From assembly GCA_949316235.1 (NCBI GenBank), contig OX438749.1, forward strand, positions 6,094,914 to 6,158,913: a DNA stretch of 64,000 bases. Direction: 5' to 3'. The translations under genes were made by a program, and so were the position numbers. This DNA is from Oegoconia quadripuncta. Lineage: Eukaryota; Arthropoda; Insecta; Lepidoptera; Autostichidae. A model generated the notes under the pieces. That model was not told where the DNA came from and did not search any database. It saw only the letters and a list, made by a program, of their open reading frames with translations. Below are positions 30,886 through 42,737 of this stretch, in pieces (the stretch's first letter is position 1; every line of letters begins with the position of its first letter).

Positions 30886-31140
30886 CACGTGATACTCGTG
30901 TTACTGTCATATCTTTACCCAACCCTTTGAAGCATCACCCGATTCAGCCAAAGGTTTCTGCACTAAATCCAGCAAACTGCAACTCCTTGTCTATCATTAC
31001 GCCACCTGCTCACCAGGGTAATTGTACTTAATCACGTTCATCCTATCCCTTACACCACACACAGTAGAGATAATAAAGTTTCGGTCCCGACCCGAAGCTA
31101 AGGAGGTGATCTGTTTTATTGTCACGGGATCGCTTCAGAT
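30886..31140 (+). mobile_element. possible leader or remains of the LTR retrotransposon
   Basis: Follows the primer binding site. Contains AGAGATAATAAAGTTTCGGT, an AATAAA-type signal followed by GC-richer GTCCCGACCCGAAGC, as in LTR R regions, and TTATTGTCAC similar to the bases before the primer site. A second LTR could not be delimited. Confidence 0.3.
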
Positions 31141-31329
31141 GTATTGGTCGAATGACAATGTTATCATCCTTCGTTAGGTAAGATTATTTGGACAATTAAT
31201 GCATAATGAGGCGGTCGACCTTTAAGAATAACAACGAAGAAAAAACAAATCCAATAAGTACGTAAAGCATTGATTTATATGGTATAGATATGGTCGCATT
31301 AACAAATCTCTTTCGCAATTATTTTACTA

Positions 31330-31975
31330 ATTTAATCTGGGGGCACGGCAGTGCCCCCGCCAAGTCGAGCGCGAAGCAAACACTGCCGTACCATCCTTTA
31401 CTGGAACCATTTCGCCGCATTTTCAGGCCCCTATTTTAGAACCTCTGGATAAGACTAGAACGCAGAAATTTTCGTCATCCAGTAAGCTCTAATCACATAC
31501 TTAAAATCCAAAATTTCAAGTCTGTAGGTCATTTAGTTCCGCAGTTAAGCGAAAGCAAAGTTTCGCATTTATGACACTCACTCACTCACTCACTCACTCA
31601 TGATCATCAAAATAGAACTAGTACTTCCCATAAACTCAGAGAGCTGAAATTTGGTACAGAGTTATGGTTCAATGGCCACATAAAGGGAAAACTATAAAAA
31701 CTAGGATAATCGAAGATCTGGAGTATCTGGTGACCCTGATTAGGAAACACAAGAGCCCAACCAAACTATTAGAGATCGACATATACCGCCTTGACAAAAA
31801 ATATTCAACTTGGTGGGTCGCTTCATTTGATGTCAAAAATCGAAGGCCTGAAGTATCTGATGAAGAACCCTCAGCTGGTCTCAGCTGTATTAGAGATATG
31901 GTAATGCCCCCTTCTACTATTGGTACATAGAAAAATCGACTGTCATTGCAAAAATCCAGCGTAGTGGGACACATC
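31330..31975 (+). repeat. dispersed repeat with GGGGGCACGGCAGTGCCCCC stem and (CACT)n
   Basis: Hairpin-forming GGGGGCACGGCAGTGCCCCC at 31340, a (CACT)6 run at 31578..31600, then GAGCTGAAATTTGGTACAGA. The overlapping 88-aa and 101-aa frames on both strands look like repeat sequence rather than genes. Class unknown. Confidence 0.45.
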
Positions 31976-33032
31976 TTCTAATTTAATCTAGCCTATAGCG
32001 TCCCACTGCTGGGCGAATGCCTCCCCTTCTGCTTTTAATACGAATATAAATAACATTAAAGGAAAACTCTGGATAAGACTAGACTGGCTTTTATACTTAT
32101 ACTTACTTATACTTATTACAAGTTTACAAGAAGAAATAGTCAAACGATTAATTTTATTCTACTCGAACATTATACAAATTAAATAAACAAACGAAAATTT
32201 GGTCAAAATATAATGCATTGGCTAAGAGTGGCGGTGATACCCGCACGCGTCGCTAGATGGCGTTGACTGTATTTTAAAACGCGCTTACGTTTTGTTTTTC
32301 CGATAACCTTATATGGCAAAGTGGCAACCGGCCGCGTTACAGTCGTTTACGACATTCTTCTATTGCCCTTGAAAATGTTTGCTAGGGATTAGGAGGGATT
32401 ATTTGCATTTCGTTGATTTCGCTGATTATTTCGTGAGGTTTGCTAAGGTTAATTGGCAGGTTGTTATTATATTAATTCAAAGATTTAAACAGGTTAGGAA
32501 TTATATGGTTAGTGACGGATTACTGATTATTACTTAATTATCAGAATTAAAAGAAGTTTCAATTGAATACTTTATTTAATTGTTAATTATTTAGTACCTA
32601 CTTTTAGTTTTCTAGGTTTAATGTACAGTTAGGCAGTACTTCGAATCGCGTTCGTGTTTATAAGTACTTTTCTAGTATTCTAGTTTAGTTTATTTAGTTA
32701 GATATTACTTCGTTTCGTTTAAAAATATCATTAATTTAGCTGTATTTCAGTACTAGGTAGGTAGTACCTTTGGTAGAAAGTTCATTGATAATTAATTATA
32801 TTGACACTTGTCTAATAATTAAGAGTAACGTTTTGCTTGTAGTTTGTATAGATTGAGTAGGCAGAGTACCTAATATTTTCTTTAAGTTTTTTTTATTAAG
32901 ACAAAAGAAGTCTTAAAGATATAAGTAGGTTTTAGTCTAAATATTATCGGTATTTCTGATTTGTTGTCCATATACTAAAGGTCGTTGAGTTTAATTGTGT
33001 TTGATTTCGCAAGATAATAATTATCGTAAAAA
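31976..33032. other. no gene seen; possible upstream region of the OTU-like frame
   Basis: Includes a LINE-like scrap (CGTCCCACTGCTGGGCGAAT at 32001) and CGCTAGATGGCGTTGACTG (32251), a motif seen near other promoters and repeats. Otherwise AT-rich. Confidence 0.35.
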
Positions 33033-33227
33033 ATGTTGATAATATTAAAAGACGACGATGAACTTAGTGGCTACCAAGTAGTTGGTATGCCCAAAGACGG
33101 GTCTTGTCTCTTCCATTCAATATCTTTCTTGGTGTATGGTAGAACTGACTCAACTTTCAGTATCAAGTATATTTGTAGAAACGTGGGCATATATATAATA
33201 TGCCCACGTTTCTACAAAAAGAAGTGA
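33033..33227 (+). pseudogene. OTU-type cysteine protease N-terminal fragment
   Basis: ATG at 33033; GYQVVGMPKDGSCLFHSISF then LVYGRTDSTF. The D-G-x-C-L-F block is the catalytic-Cys motif of OTU deubiquitinase-like proteases. The frame ends at 33227, soon after, inside a perfect palindrome, and the catalytic His region is absent. OTU modules are common in insect transposons (including some Helitrons) as well as in cellular genes, so the source is undecided. Confidence 0.45.
33172..33218. repeat. perfect 21-bp-arm palindrome
   Basis: TTTGTAGAAACGTGGGCATA plus T at 33172..33192 and its exact reverse complement at 33198..33218, five-base loop ATATA. It interrupts the OTU-like frame. Confidence 0.9.
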
Positions 33228-33229
33228 AA

Positions 33230-34595
33230 TCCCACCAAAAACATTCTGTAAAAAACTAGCCAAGTCTCGATGGAGCTGCTTGATTATCTCTAAAAAGTAA
33301 TGAAATCTATACAAAGTCGTGCCAAGTGTAAGGTTCCTTACTGCGATTTCTTTATTATTATGTTAATGTTGTGTGACTTGGCCGTTGAAGGGTACACAGG
33401 GGTACAAAACCAGGTGCTCCATGACACCATTGCACCAATCTACTGCGTTCTCCATGAATAACCTCAATATTTAGTACCAAATTAGTGCTAACTCATTATT
33501 GACAAGTCATTCTAATTTAAAATTGCATAATTTTAAAAACTTATGTACACTGACTGTCAGTAGTCTGATCGCATACCGCAACAAACCTCAGGAAAACCTA
33601 CGAAAACATATAGCATTTCTTTGTTCCTTTTCCTTGTCGATTATCTATACTCATTAAGGTCCAGCATTCCAGTAAGGCGGCCTCCTTAATAATTACATAT
33701 TAAGGCGGAGCCAGTCGTTATTACTGACAATGAGCACCCACGACACCCAGTAACGAGTGTAATCATGTAAATGTGGCGTGGTCAGTAAATTTAACGCGAT
33801 GGCGTGATGTGCTTAGTGGGTGGAAAATTTATTTTGTTTGCCCAACGAGGAATGTTTGTGGATAGACAGTGACTGATATTTAGTACCATTTAGAGGTCAC
33901 TGTTATTTCACACTTTGTATCAAAGAAAATATTATAAACAACTTATAATATATTATCTACTTCTTCGGTAAAATAGGGTGGAACAGTTGACGAGGAGTAG
34001 TATTTTTACTACTTACTCCTCGTTTATTTTTTACCTCCGAGTGTATATGTGCTAGTGCCCGTGTGTGTCTTAGTCAGTCTTTGTCCGTATGTATCTCAAT
34101 TCTTCATACAAAACGCCAATTACAAACGATTTGTTTCTTCGGGGGTTTGTGCCATACATTACTATTAAACTAAAGGAAAGGTTTGGGTGGTGGTAGGGAA
34201 TTTTTAACCTTCGACGAAAAACCACGGGTGTTGTGTTTGACGGTGTTGTGTGTATCCAGTTTTTGTCCGAATATGTCTATCTTTTATATGTAATATTGAA
34301 CTAGGGGAATGGTTTGTTTTATGGAAATCGTTTAAGCAGTTGCGAAAATATTTAGTTTTATACACAGTTGGTTTGCCTTTTCTGGATGATCAGTATACCT
34401 TTATTTTCTCGAGGTTTTTCGAAACATACGAATTAATCCAGAACAGTACGTGGTGAGACGTCGAACGTACTCGATTAATCCAATCTACTATTCCCGGCAC
34501 ACAACAATGCTATACCCCTGTCATTAAGCCTATCGAAAAGCCAGTGGCGAAAGCCAGTGATATCTCGTGACTCTAATGAACACGGAACTTAGAAA
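33230..34595. other. no gene seen
   Basis: Contains a mariner-end-like scrap (34105..34130) and a fragment of the 'accacgggtgttgtg' repeat (34210..34255). The 68-aa frame 34250..34456 is unsupported. Confidence 0.4.
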
Positions 34596-34599
34596 AAGC

Positions 34600-34830
34600 C
34601 ACAAGAAAAAAGTAACGCAAGTAACGATCGAGGTGGGCCGGATGGTATCCTAATGGATTGGTTTTCCTGCGACGTAACTTGGCATTATATGACATAATGA
34701 AGAATACACGGCATCTCGTAGTAACGTTTACAAAAACAATGAGTTAACTTGGCAATGTACATTTATCCACCGAGTAGCGTTTTTAACAGGCATAAATAAC
34801 GTGCCAAGTGTGTGTCGCAACGCAAATTGG
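34600..34830 (+). repeat. dispersed ~250-bp repeat, copy 2
   Basis: GTATCCTAATGGATTGGTTT and ACACGGCATCTCGTAGTAAC, then CTTGGCAATGTACATTTATC; same order as 20828..21010. Confidence 0.6.
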
Positions 34831-35438
34831 GGTTCCCTAGTTTTTTTTACAGTTCATTTAACTTAAAATACAGTAATACATACATAAGTACAGCCATATA
34901 CATAAGTACAGCCAGGTTCAAAATTGCAGTCGTATTCCATGTTCAAACGATTAATTTTGTTTTTGAAAACCTTTGTATTTTATAGGCAAATGTCGAGCAC
35001 CATTCGTATGTAGTACGATCTTACTGCACAAACATTCAAACGTGTTTGAAAAAGTGTAATTCAGCATTTCAACTTGGAGACTGTGCTTGTCATGGCAGGG
35101 CCCAGTGTGCAATACGATGTACATAATAAAGTTATTGCAATATAAACCATTTGGATTAGAGGTAAAAGAACCTTAAAAAGCGGATTCTCTAATCGATTCG
35201 TACGTTATGTATTAAACACTATGTCAAATAACGAATTCATTTCCCTAAAAATATTGTTATCGCGCTGCGTATCTGCTGAACCAATCAACAAATTGTAGAG
35301 CAGATCGTCCCCATCTCTATGAAATGATCTACCGGCTTTTCCTAAGGAAATTATAAGGAGACTAGACGATCCTGCGATGTACTCGTACACTGGTCGATAT
35401 GAAACGCTGCTATGAAAAGAATGCGTAAAAATGATTGT

Positions 35439-35540
35439 TACCTGCCAAATTTTCCGGATACGAGCTTCTCCTTCAGCGTCCCACTGCACTCCAGCGGTTC
35501 GCCGCCCTGGCCAGGGGTACTCAACAGCACCAGGAGCTCC
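35439..35540 (-). other. coding-like segment ending at a splice donor (possible exon)
   Basis: Minus strand: one frame reads LLVLLSTPGQGGEPLECSGT then LKEKLVSGKFGR, ending at TTTGGCAG|GTAACA (donor at about 35438). It is GC-rich in AT-rich surroundings and preceded by an A-run. A second frame (WPGRRTAGVQWDAEGEARIR) is also open. No family is recognised, and the sequence may be a repeat; low confidence. Confidence 0.3.
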
Positions 35541-36533
35541 CCTTTTTTTTTAATTCACTTCTCTCGGAAAAGGCAAAGGGATGTAAGCCCATACAGCCAT
35601 GTCTTATGTCTTCAGTTTAGTGAAGTCAGTCTCAGTCAAAACAAGTCATTCGTCGTATACCTACTTGGCGTATACAGAGTCTAGTCATGGTCAAGTTATT
35701 ATTCAGTAAAGTGGCAGAATGCTTTACGAAAGATTTCGGCGGCTTCTTATGGGAACCCAAAAGCTTTATATACACTTCCCTTCACTTGTACACCATCACT
35801 GATTTTGGTGCACAATACTGCAACATCACTCGCCGAGTTCCCGCCAAGAAGCCTGTTTCCATAGAGATACTCTATCGCTGTTCATTTATTCGATGGATTA
35901 ATTAGCTCTATTGTGAAATCTACTTCATGTCTACACAATATAACCTAAAATCTATCTGTGTTGGCTAGAAAGCTTAGTAACAGAGCGCATGTCATGACAA
36001 TTTATGGTGAATAGACTTTATGTGGAAACCCTTGTTAAAAGGGAGTTACGGGCTCCAAGGTATATACAATTCAACTATACAATACAGACTGTAAATCTAA
36101 ATCAGAAGGTCAAAGGCTACCGTGCTTTTGCAATTGTCTGTAAATATACCTTAGTGTATTCTCACTTTTTCACATGCATAGGTACAGTCGCGGCTTGAAG
36201 AGGTTCATCATCTTAAAGTTGACTTTTGCTTGTAGACAAGTTGTTGATTTGACATACAACGCTAACATGACGTTTGTGCCTCATTACGGACATATTTATT
36301 TATTTACCGACCTTTTCCGAGCTCACGTTACCATTTGACAATAGTTAAGGAACACTAGTTCGGCTAAATATGACCCTGACATCAATAAGTTAAGCATCAT
36401 TTTTCAATGCAACAGTGTGGTGTGTTACTTCGTTTAGAAAGGTACCACGTCCTTGCTAAGTGTCAAATTTAAGTATTTGAAAACTAACGAACCTTTTCAT
36501 TCAGCGACTGTACAAAAAGAGTTTAATGTAGTA

Positions 36534-36758
36534 GTTTGGTGGTAGGGCATTTTAAATGTCCGCCTGGCTAGGTACCACCATCTTATCTAAATCTACCGCC
36601 AAGCAGCAATGTTAACAGCATTGTTGTGTTCCGGTTGTCAGAGATAAGATAGCCAGTTCCGGTTTCCGGGCCAGCACGCTTCCACCTTCGGCCTCATCTT
36701 CACTTAACATCAGGTGTGATTGAGGTCAAAGGCTAACCCGTTGTGCATAAAAAAAAAA
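36534..36758 (+). mobile_element. SINE-A, 5'-truncated
   Basis: TTTGGTGGTAGGGCATTTTA to AACCCGTTGTGCATAAAAAA, with the CCCAAATAAGATGGGG segment deleted. Confidence 0.9.
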
Positions 36759-36940
36759 GCTACATCTGGAAATTTAAATAGCTACATCTTCGACGTCTAC
36801 TGCTGAATATAGGCCAATTTAAATATTACAGGTATTTATGATGAACCTTGATGAAATATAATAAACCGCCTGTGGCTCAACGCAACATACAATTTACAAA
36901 ACTAAGTATATCCCGCGCATGTTTAGTACCAGCCCCCACA

Positions 36941-37066
36941 GCGTGACAGGCACAATAAACGATTATGTCGCGCGACATAATATTTGTCCTGCTCATTGAC
37001 TTGATCGAAATATACAACTATCCTACTCTATCTTACGTCGCACGCGACAAACGACGTCATGTTACG
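36941..37066 (+). mobile_element. short MITE, 'GCGCGACATAA' family copy 2
   Basis: GTGACAGGCACAATAAACGA, GTCGCGCGACATAATATTTG, TCCTGCTCATTGAC, ending CGACAAACGACGTCATGTTA. The ends form a weak inverted pair (GTGACA/TGTCAT-like). Confidence 0.7.
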
Positions 37067-37080
37067 CAAGCTTGTTAGGG

Positions 37081-37190
37081 TTGGTGGTAGGACATTTTTA
37101 AAGGGTCAAGCAGGTATGTTGATAACATTGTTATGTTCCAGCTGTTTGAGTCAGATTGAGGTCAAAAGCTAACACGATGTACATTAAATA
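37081..37190 (+). mobile_element. SINE-A fragment, internally deleted
   Basis: TTGGTGGTAGGACATTTTTA, ATAACATTGTTATGTTCC, then GATTGAGGTCAAAAGCTAAC and ACGATGTACATTAAA. Confidence 0.7.
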
Positions 37191-37314
37191 AATTACTAAG
37201 CTGTGTGCTGGGTATTATTTTGCTTAAGATATTAAGGTATTTCTGTAGAGTTGTTGCAGTAAAATATATCGTATGGTACTCAGGGGACCAAGAGGAAATC
37301 TTGCAGTTCAAAAT

Positions 37315-37538
37315 CGATGAATAATAATAATAATGATAATAATAAATATTTCGGACACTTACACCAATCATCTAGTCACTAACTAAGCAAAGCTTGTAAT
37401 ATGGATACTAGATAACGGATTAACATACATAAATATTTATATAAACATACATGACTCGGGAATAAATGTTCGTATTCATCACACAAACATTTACCGTTGG
37501 TTTCGCTGACAGGGTCACTATCCACTACACCAACCGGA
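37315..37538 (-). mobile_element. SINE-B, full copy
   Basis: Minus strand: GGTTGGTGTAGTGGATAGTG head, ACCCTGTCAGCGAAACCAAC, GTGTGATGAATACGAACA, TATCTAGTATCCATATTAC, (ATT)n tail. Close to the copy at 5780. Confidence 0.85.
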
Positions 37539-38036
37539 CTTTAGGTTAGAGGAAGTAACATAGAAATTTACATACATACACCAGAAAAACATTACTCTCC
37601 TTCCTGGGGCAATCGGGTAAATAAAGCAAATATAATAATGATAATAAAAGGTATTTATTCATCACAAAAAAGAAAAAAAACACAAGCATACATAGAATGT
37701 AGAACCACAGTATTGTGATGAATGGGTAGGGACCTAAGGTAGGGACTCAGCAGTGTTGCTGATTTTCAGTCCCTCCCTGTAGAGTAGTTGCTGCCACCAA
37801 AGACAGTATGGGCAAATATAAACAATTTACAGATGCTTCATCTCAAACAAAAGCAAACACTCATTGTTTGTCTCTCGCTCGTTTGTCGTTAGACTCCATT
37901 CCAATGATTGTCTGAGAATGTATTGAAATAAATTGAAGTTGAAAGCAACGTTTACTCTGGCTGCATTGTGCTGACTTTTGATGAAAGAAAGATAAATTGT
38001 CATCATAATAATGAAATATACGTATACATTTTTTCG

Positions 38037-38240
38037 CACTCGTAGCGCAGTCCTATTTAAGTAAGAAGGTATATGTGACGTGGTCAGCTTTGGATAGGAA
38101 TACCACTTGCATTTTAATACGAGTATTTCCGTGCTTCGGTGAGCTCACTCGGGCCCAGAGTCGATGGTATACAGGGACAGCTTAGAAACACTAAAACACA
38201 CAGCCCACGTTGTGGATTATAACCTATACTCTTCCAATAT
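38037..38240 (+). mobile_element. SINE-5S, degenerate
   Basis: CACTCGTAGCGCAGTCC, then GTGGTCAGCTTTGGATAGGA in the 5S C-box position, and TTGCATTTTAATACGAGTAT, TCCGTGCTTCGGTG, CCCACGTTGTGGATTATAAC of the tail. Confidence 0.6.
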
Positions 38241-38919
38241 CACAAAGCTAAAATGGATTTTGAGAGCTAGAGAAGAACGTACTTAATTCACAAAAAAGTG
38301 ATCCGTCACCGAGAAGGTCTCACTTTGGTGCTATTTGTCATATTTTTAAAGAATGAAAGAAGCTATTCCCTTTGACTTTGGAATAGTTATGGAACTCGCT
38401 TACCATCATAGTTCAGAGTTATGCAACATTTTTAATACTCTTAAAAATGGTGTTGATAAAACGAAGATAGATTTCTTAATTACAAAACTTGCCCTCTTAT
38501 TTACGAAGTTTACGAAACGAAAATTCTGAAATAATTTGTAATGTAATAAATAAACAAAAAAAAAACTATATCTTATCACTTAAATTATCAACAGTTTGTT
38601 AGCAGTTTGACGTTTGTGTAGACCACTATATATTATTTTATTTATTTTGTATTTTTCCAACTTTCATAGAATCATCCTGTCTATCGCCGATTTTGGGAAA
38701 GAATATACATGGTTACATGATGGAGGAACAAGATCCGGTTGTTCAGGAGGTATAAGAATATAGCTGATAATAGGTTATGATTAATGCAGATATCCATAAA
38801 TTTTTTATTCATACAACATATTATTTTGTTTGAGATTTCGGAGTAGTTCAAGTCTCGACTGAAATCTAAATTTATTTTACTTCTTATTTCTTTTTTCCTG
38901 ATAGTAGTAGATTTGCAGA

Positions 38920-39163
38920 CCACTGCAGGGATGACCGCCACACTGGCCCAGTGCGGGTTAGGGACTTCACATGCCTTCCAGTTTTTTTTTATTTCTCAGA
39001 TATGTAGGTTTCGTCACGATGTCCTCACCGTTTTAGAGCAGTCGGATAAATGCACATAAGTAATTAAATTAAAAAACTCATTGGTACATGGCCTGCCTGG
39101 GGATCGAACCTGGACTTCCCAAGTTGGGAGACTGTGTCTCCTCCACTGAGCCACCGACGCTCA
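38920..39163 (-). mobile_element. SINE-D, tRNA-derived
   Basis: Minus strand: GAGCGTCGGTGGCTCAGTGG (A-box), CCAGGTTCGATCCCCAGGCA (B-box), TTACTTATGTGCATTTATCC, CTGAGAAATAAAAAAAAACT, CCTAACCCGCACTGGGCCAG. A better copy is at 53051..53357. Confidence 0.85.
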
Positions 39164-39240
39164 CGCTGAGATTTTGAGGAGTCAGATTTATATATTTTTT
39201 TTGAATTATTCGTTTTCTATTGTGTGGATCTCCTGTCAAC

Positions 39241-39573
39241 CACCTCCGTGGCTCAATGTAAACAACATTGGGTTTACGATTCGCGGTCGCGGGTTCGATC
39301 CCCAGCGGGGTACATATTTAGTACTCGGTTTGGTTGGTGGTAGGGCATTTTAAATGTCCGCCTGCTAGCCAGCCTGCTACCACCATCTTATCTAAATCTG
39401 CCGCCAATCAGCAATGATAATAGCATTGTTGTGTTCCGGTTGTCAGAGATAAGATAGCCAGTCCACCAAATAAGATGGGGTTTCCTGGTCAGTACGGTAC
39501 CACCTTGCCTCATCTTCACTCAACATCAGGTGTGATTGAAGTCAAGTGCTAACCGTTGTGCATAAATAAATAA
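39241..39573 (+). mobile_element. SINE-A, full length with head
   Basis: CACCTCCGTGGCTCAATGTA (A-box), CGCGGGTTCGATCCCCAGCG (B-box), body, and tail ACCGTTGTGCATAAATAAAT. The best plus-strand reference copy of the family in this window. Confidence 0.93.
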
Positions 39574-40289
39574 CCATGAGGATGACGCAGTAAAATCGTA
39601 TCAACTCACACTTAGCCATCTGATGATCAACCGCTAAATGTTAAAGGTTATGAAACTATTGCCATTTCGCTATAGATATGCAAAGGTAAATCACTTAGAA
39701 AACTCCTGACAGATTGTTATGAATTACTTGCTTGATAACGATCTACACCTACAAAGGTTACCGGTAAAAGGATGTATTTCGGCGTTCATTTGCTGGCATC
39801 AGGTGTTCGTTCCACTTACGGCCAGAATGTGGGATACGTAAGAGAACACACCATCTGCTTAATGTAATAACAATTTAAGTGTTTAAAAACCAAAAAATCC
39901 CTCGACGTATTTTGACCGCCATGTTGGATTTTTAACAGACTAAAGGAGGAGATTCTCAATTCGATTGTATTTTTTTTGTAACCCATTTTGATGATTAATT
40001 TTTTGTTTGATAGGTTTTATACCATCTAGTATAAATTTGGTGACGATCTGATGATGTACTCCGGAAACAGAGTGGAACATTGCTTCTTCTTCTTAGCGGG
40101 TTGATGGCAAAATCATCAAATTGTGGACCAGACTGTGACCACATATACAGCATTCCTGTAGCATCATAGAGGACCTGTAGGGTACAAGTGTCGGGACACG
40201 AAGGGCACCATAGGACCTCGCTCAAGTCGGTTGTTTTGGCAACTTTTGGCTGTTCAATTATTTAATTTCAAAATTGTTTTTGTTTTAAA

Positions 40290-40590
40290 CGACGACCTGT
40301 TTGGTGTATTGGCACAGATTACTAATAAGTTACTAAAGTAAGTATTGGTTAGAAACTCTGACCACTATACCAAAAGGTCGCGGGTTCGAATCCCGCTAGG
40401 GGCATGTGTTTGTATGATGAATACGGACATGTGTACCCGAGTTATGGATGTTTTCATTTATAATATGTATTTATTTACAAAAAAAAAATTATTTATGTAG
40501 TATATCAACCATCTGGTAACCACAACCCAAGCATATAGTTGATGGCATTGTGTGTACGTCGAAGGATATTGATTATTATTATTTATTTAT
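40290..40590 (+). mobile_element. SINE-C, head split by a 36-bp insertion
   Basis: GACGACCTGTTTGGTGTATT head, interrupted at 40313..40348 by 36 bp that repeats TATTGG on both sides. Then GTTAGAAACTCTGACCACTA, B-box GCGGGTTCGAATCCCGCTAG, ATGATGAATACGGACATGTG, ATCAACCATCTGG, tail GATTATTATTATTTA. Confidence 0.85.
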
Positions 40591-41078
40591 TTATTTATAA
40601 CACAAACGTTCCACTTTGATTCCAGTGACGTAGTGACTACCTAATAGGTAGTCAATGACCTTGATACGATAATGAAATTAGACATCTCCTTCAGTGTGCG
40701 TTACCCCAGCAGAATGTGAGCTTCTTTTTAAATTTGGGTCTTACAGATATTTAGTGCGTGCGTGCGTACAGATATCTAATTATTGTGTGCGTCCATACGT
40801 TTCTGAGATATTTGCAAATAAACAGAAATTACTACATAATTTTCGATACGACGTGTCAAACAACCATCTGGTAATTACCCAGCATTAAAGTAATAAATAA
40901 CTATTTAAGTATTTGAAAACAAAAAAAACCCGACAGCATATTTTGTGATGGCGGATTTATCCATAAATGTAAACCTATGACACTCTGGGCTTCAAGCCGA
41001 ATCTAAAGACATTTCGCATCGCAAAATTGGTCAAGCCGTTCAAGCTACAGGGCGAACCTAGAAATCTACATACATACA

Positions 41079-41788
41079 TAATGCTATCTCTAAGGTGGTT
41101 GAGTGGTTCACATCAAATAATCTACTCCTTAATGAGAAAAAACCAAATGTATATAAAGTTTTCACTACCAAATGTCAAACAGGTAGCCACTACTGTGTAA
41201 AAAACGAAAAGTTGGCGCTTGTGTACACTTCTTTATTCCTAGGATTTGATAAAGGATATTTGGATAAAGGACTACAGTGGGGTCCACATATCGATAAGTT
41301 AGCGAAGCGCCTCAGTTCTGCAGTGTTTGCGATAAAAAAATACGTTATTTAACTGATGTGGATACCGTGAGCCTCGATTATTTAAAATAGTGATATACAT
41401 AATGTTAATACAAGATATAAAAATAAACTTGCTGTTCATGTCAGCCGTTTACACAAAGTCACTAAGTCATTTAAGAGGCATTGTATACGATTTTATAATA
41501 AGGTTCCAGTGGACATTCAAAATTTACCTTTAAATAAATTCAAAACCATCATAAAACAGACATTATTTACCAAAAGCAAGCATGGACATAGACCGCTCGG
41601 CGATATTCAGTCGAATTATACAGTATAATATAATTGTAACCCAAACTTATTTAAAAGACAACCCTTGAGTGACTTGCTCGTTCTTCTCTGGGGAATCAGC
41701 ATTGTGAATGAGCAATAATTTTAATTTTAAGTTTTCAAGTGACAATTTTTATCCTACGAAATAAATATTTTTTGATTTGATTTGATAT
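41079..41788 (+). pseudogene. L-B non-LTR retrotransposon, 5'-truncated, frameshifted
   Basis: 41095..41352 codes for RT-thumb sequence (VEWFTSNNLLLNEKK, WGPHIDKLAKRLSSAVFAIK). Out of frame, 41405..41575 gives the terminal block (KVPVDIQNLPLNKFK-like, from AGGTTCCAGTGGACATTCAA). The 3' UTR is TTCTCTGGGGAATCAGCATT, GTGAATGAGCAATAATTTTA, ending TTTTTTGATTTGATTTGATA. The same family is at 13954..14083 and 55196..55740. An uninterrupted version of its target lies near 37555. Confidence 0.85.
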
Positions 41789-42540
41789 ACAATCGAAAAA
41801 CATTACCCTCCTTCCTGAGGCAGTCGGATAATATGTATTACATATAAGCATCTAAGTACGTATAACCTACATACAAATAAAAGACCAATTCAAAATATCC
41901 ACTCAACATTGGCAATCTTGAACAAATATAGAATGCGAATGTCGTCGAATATTCTAGGGAATACTAGACGTGGATATAATTAGATCACTCCAAGCCAACC
42001 TCGCGGATTTGCACACATCGTCTCCTTGATATCAAATCTCTTGAGGTTTCTGACTGTCTGTAGGTAAATTTGAATGCTCCAAGTAAAAAGATTTTGTTAT
42101 TTTTAAAGGCGATTAAGAACTTAACGGAAGATTTACAGTGGCACTCTATAAAGTACTTTAACGGGTGTTTTATTATTTTTTAAATGTCAAGCTTCTGAAA
42201 AGGTCTAACGCAGCATCAATTTTACAAGAAATACCTAACCTTCTACATACATAACGACACGACTTTTATCCTAAATGGGGTAGCCATTATGCTGTTGTTT
42301 ACCCCTATTAATTCACTCTAGAAGAAAAACTACCTCCTTGGCGTATGGAGTAGGTGTATATGTATCTCTCAAAGGTGCGACAACATTATGAGAGAAGGAA
42401 CTTTTATAAAATTTGTTTGGTGTGGATGGTCTGAGTAATGCCTCAAAAGCCGTTGCCTGATTCTTATGTCTTTTTGATCGACGTCGATATATGATCTTCA
42501 AAAAGACGAATACTCCTGTTGCACTACCACCCATATTGGA
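41789..42540. other. repeat-flank and unassigned sequence
   Basis: Starts with the resumed target repeat (GAAAAACATTACCCTCCTTC). 42540..42600 (TTTGCTGATTTTCAGTCCCC, AGTAGAGTAGTTGCTGCCAC) matches 37745..37800 and partly 2150..2178, a further dispersed repeat. The 73-aa minus frame 42313..42534 is not recognised. Confidence 0.4.
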
Positions 42541-42737
42541 GTCACTCAGCAGATTTGCTGATTTTCAGTCCCCCCCAGTAGAGTAGTTGCTGCCACCAGG
42601 GAATGGGGAAATTTCAAATCATCTAATAGATCGAAAAACAATAGGCAGATTTATTTTAGATGATTTATTTTAGATGATTCAACTTTGACAAATAATAATA
42701 AAAGAAAGGCGAACGTGATGGCCAGAAGGTTCGCAAT

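Noticed and set aside
31664..31974. 88-aa plus and 101-aa minus ORFs
   Set aside because: Both are readings of the same dispersed repeat.
39241..39330. A/B-box region as a functional tRNA gene
   Set aside because: The same head occurs in many SINE-A copies with a common body; acceptor ends do not pair.
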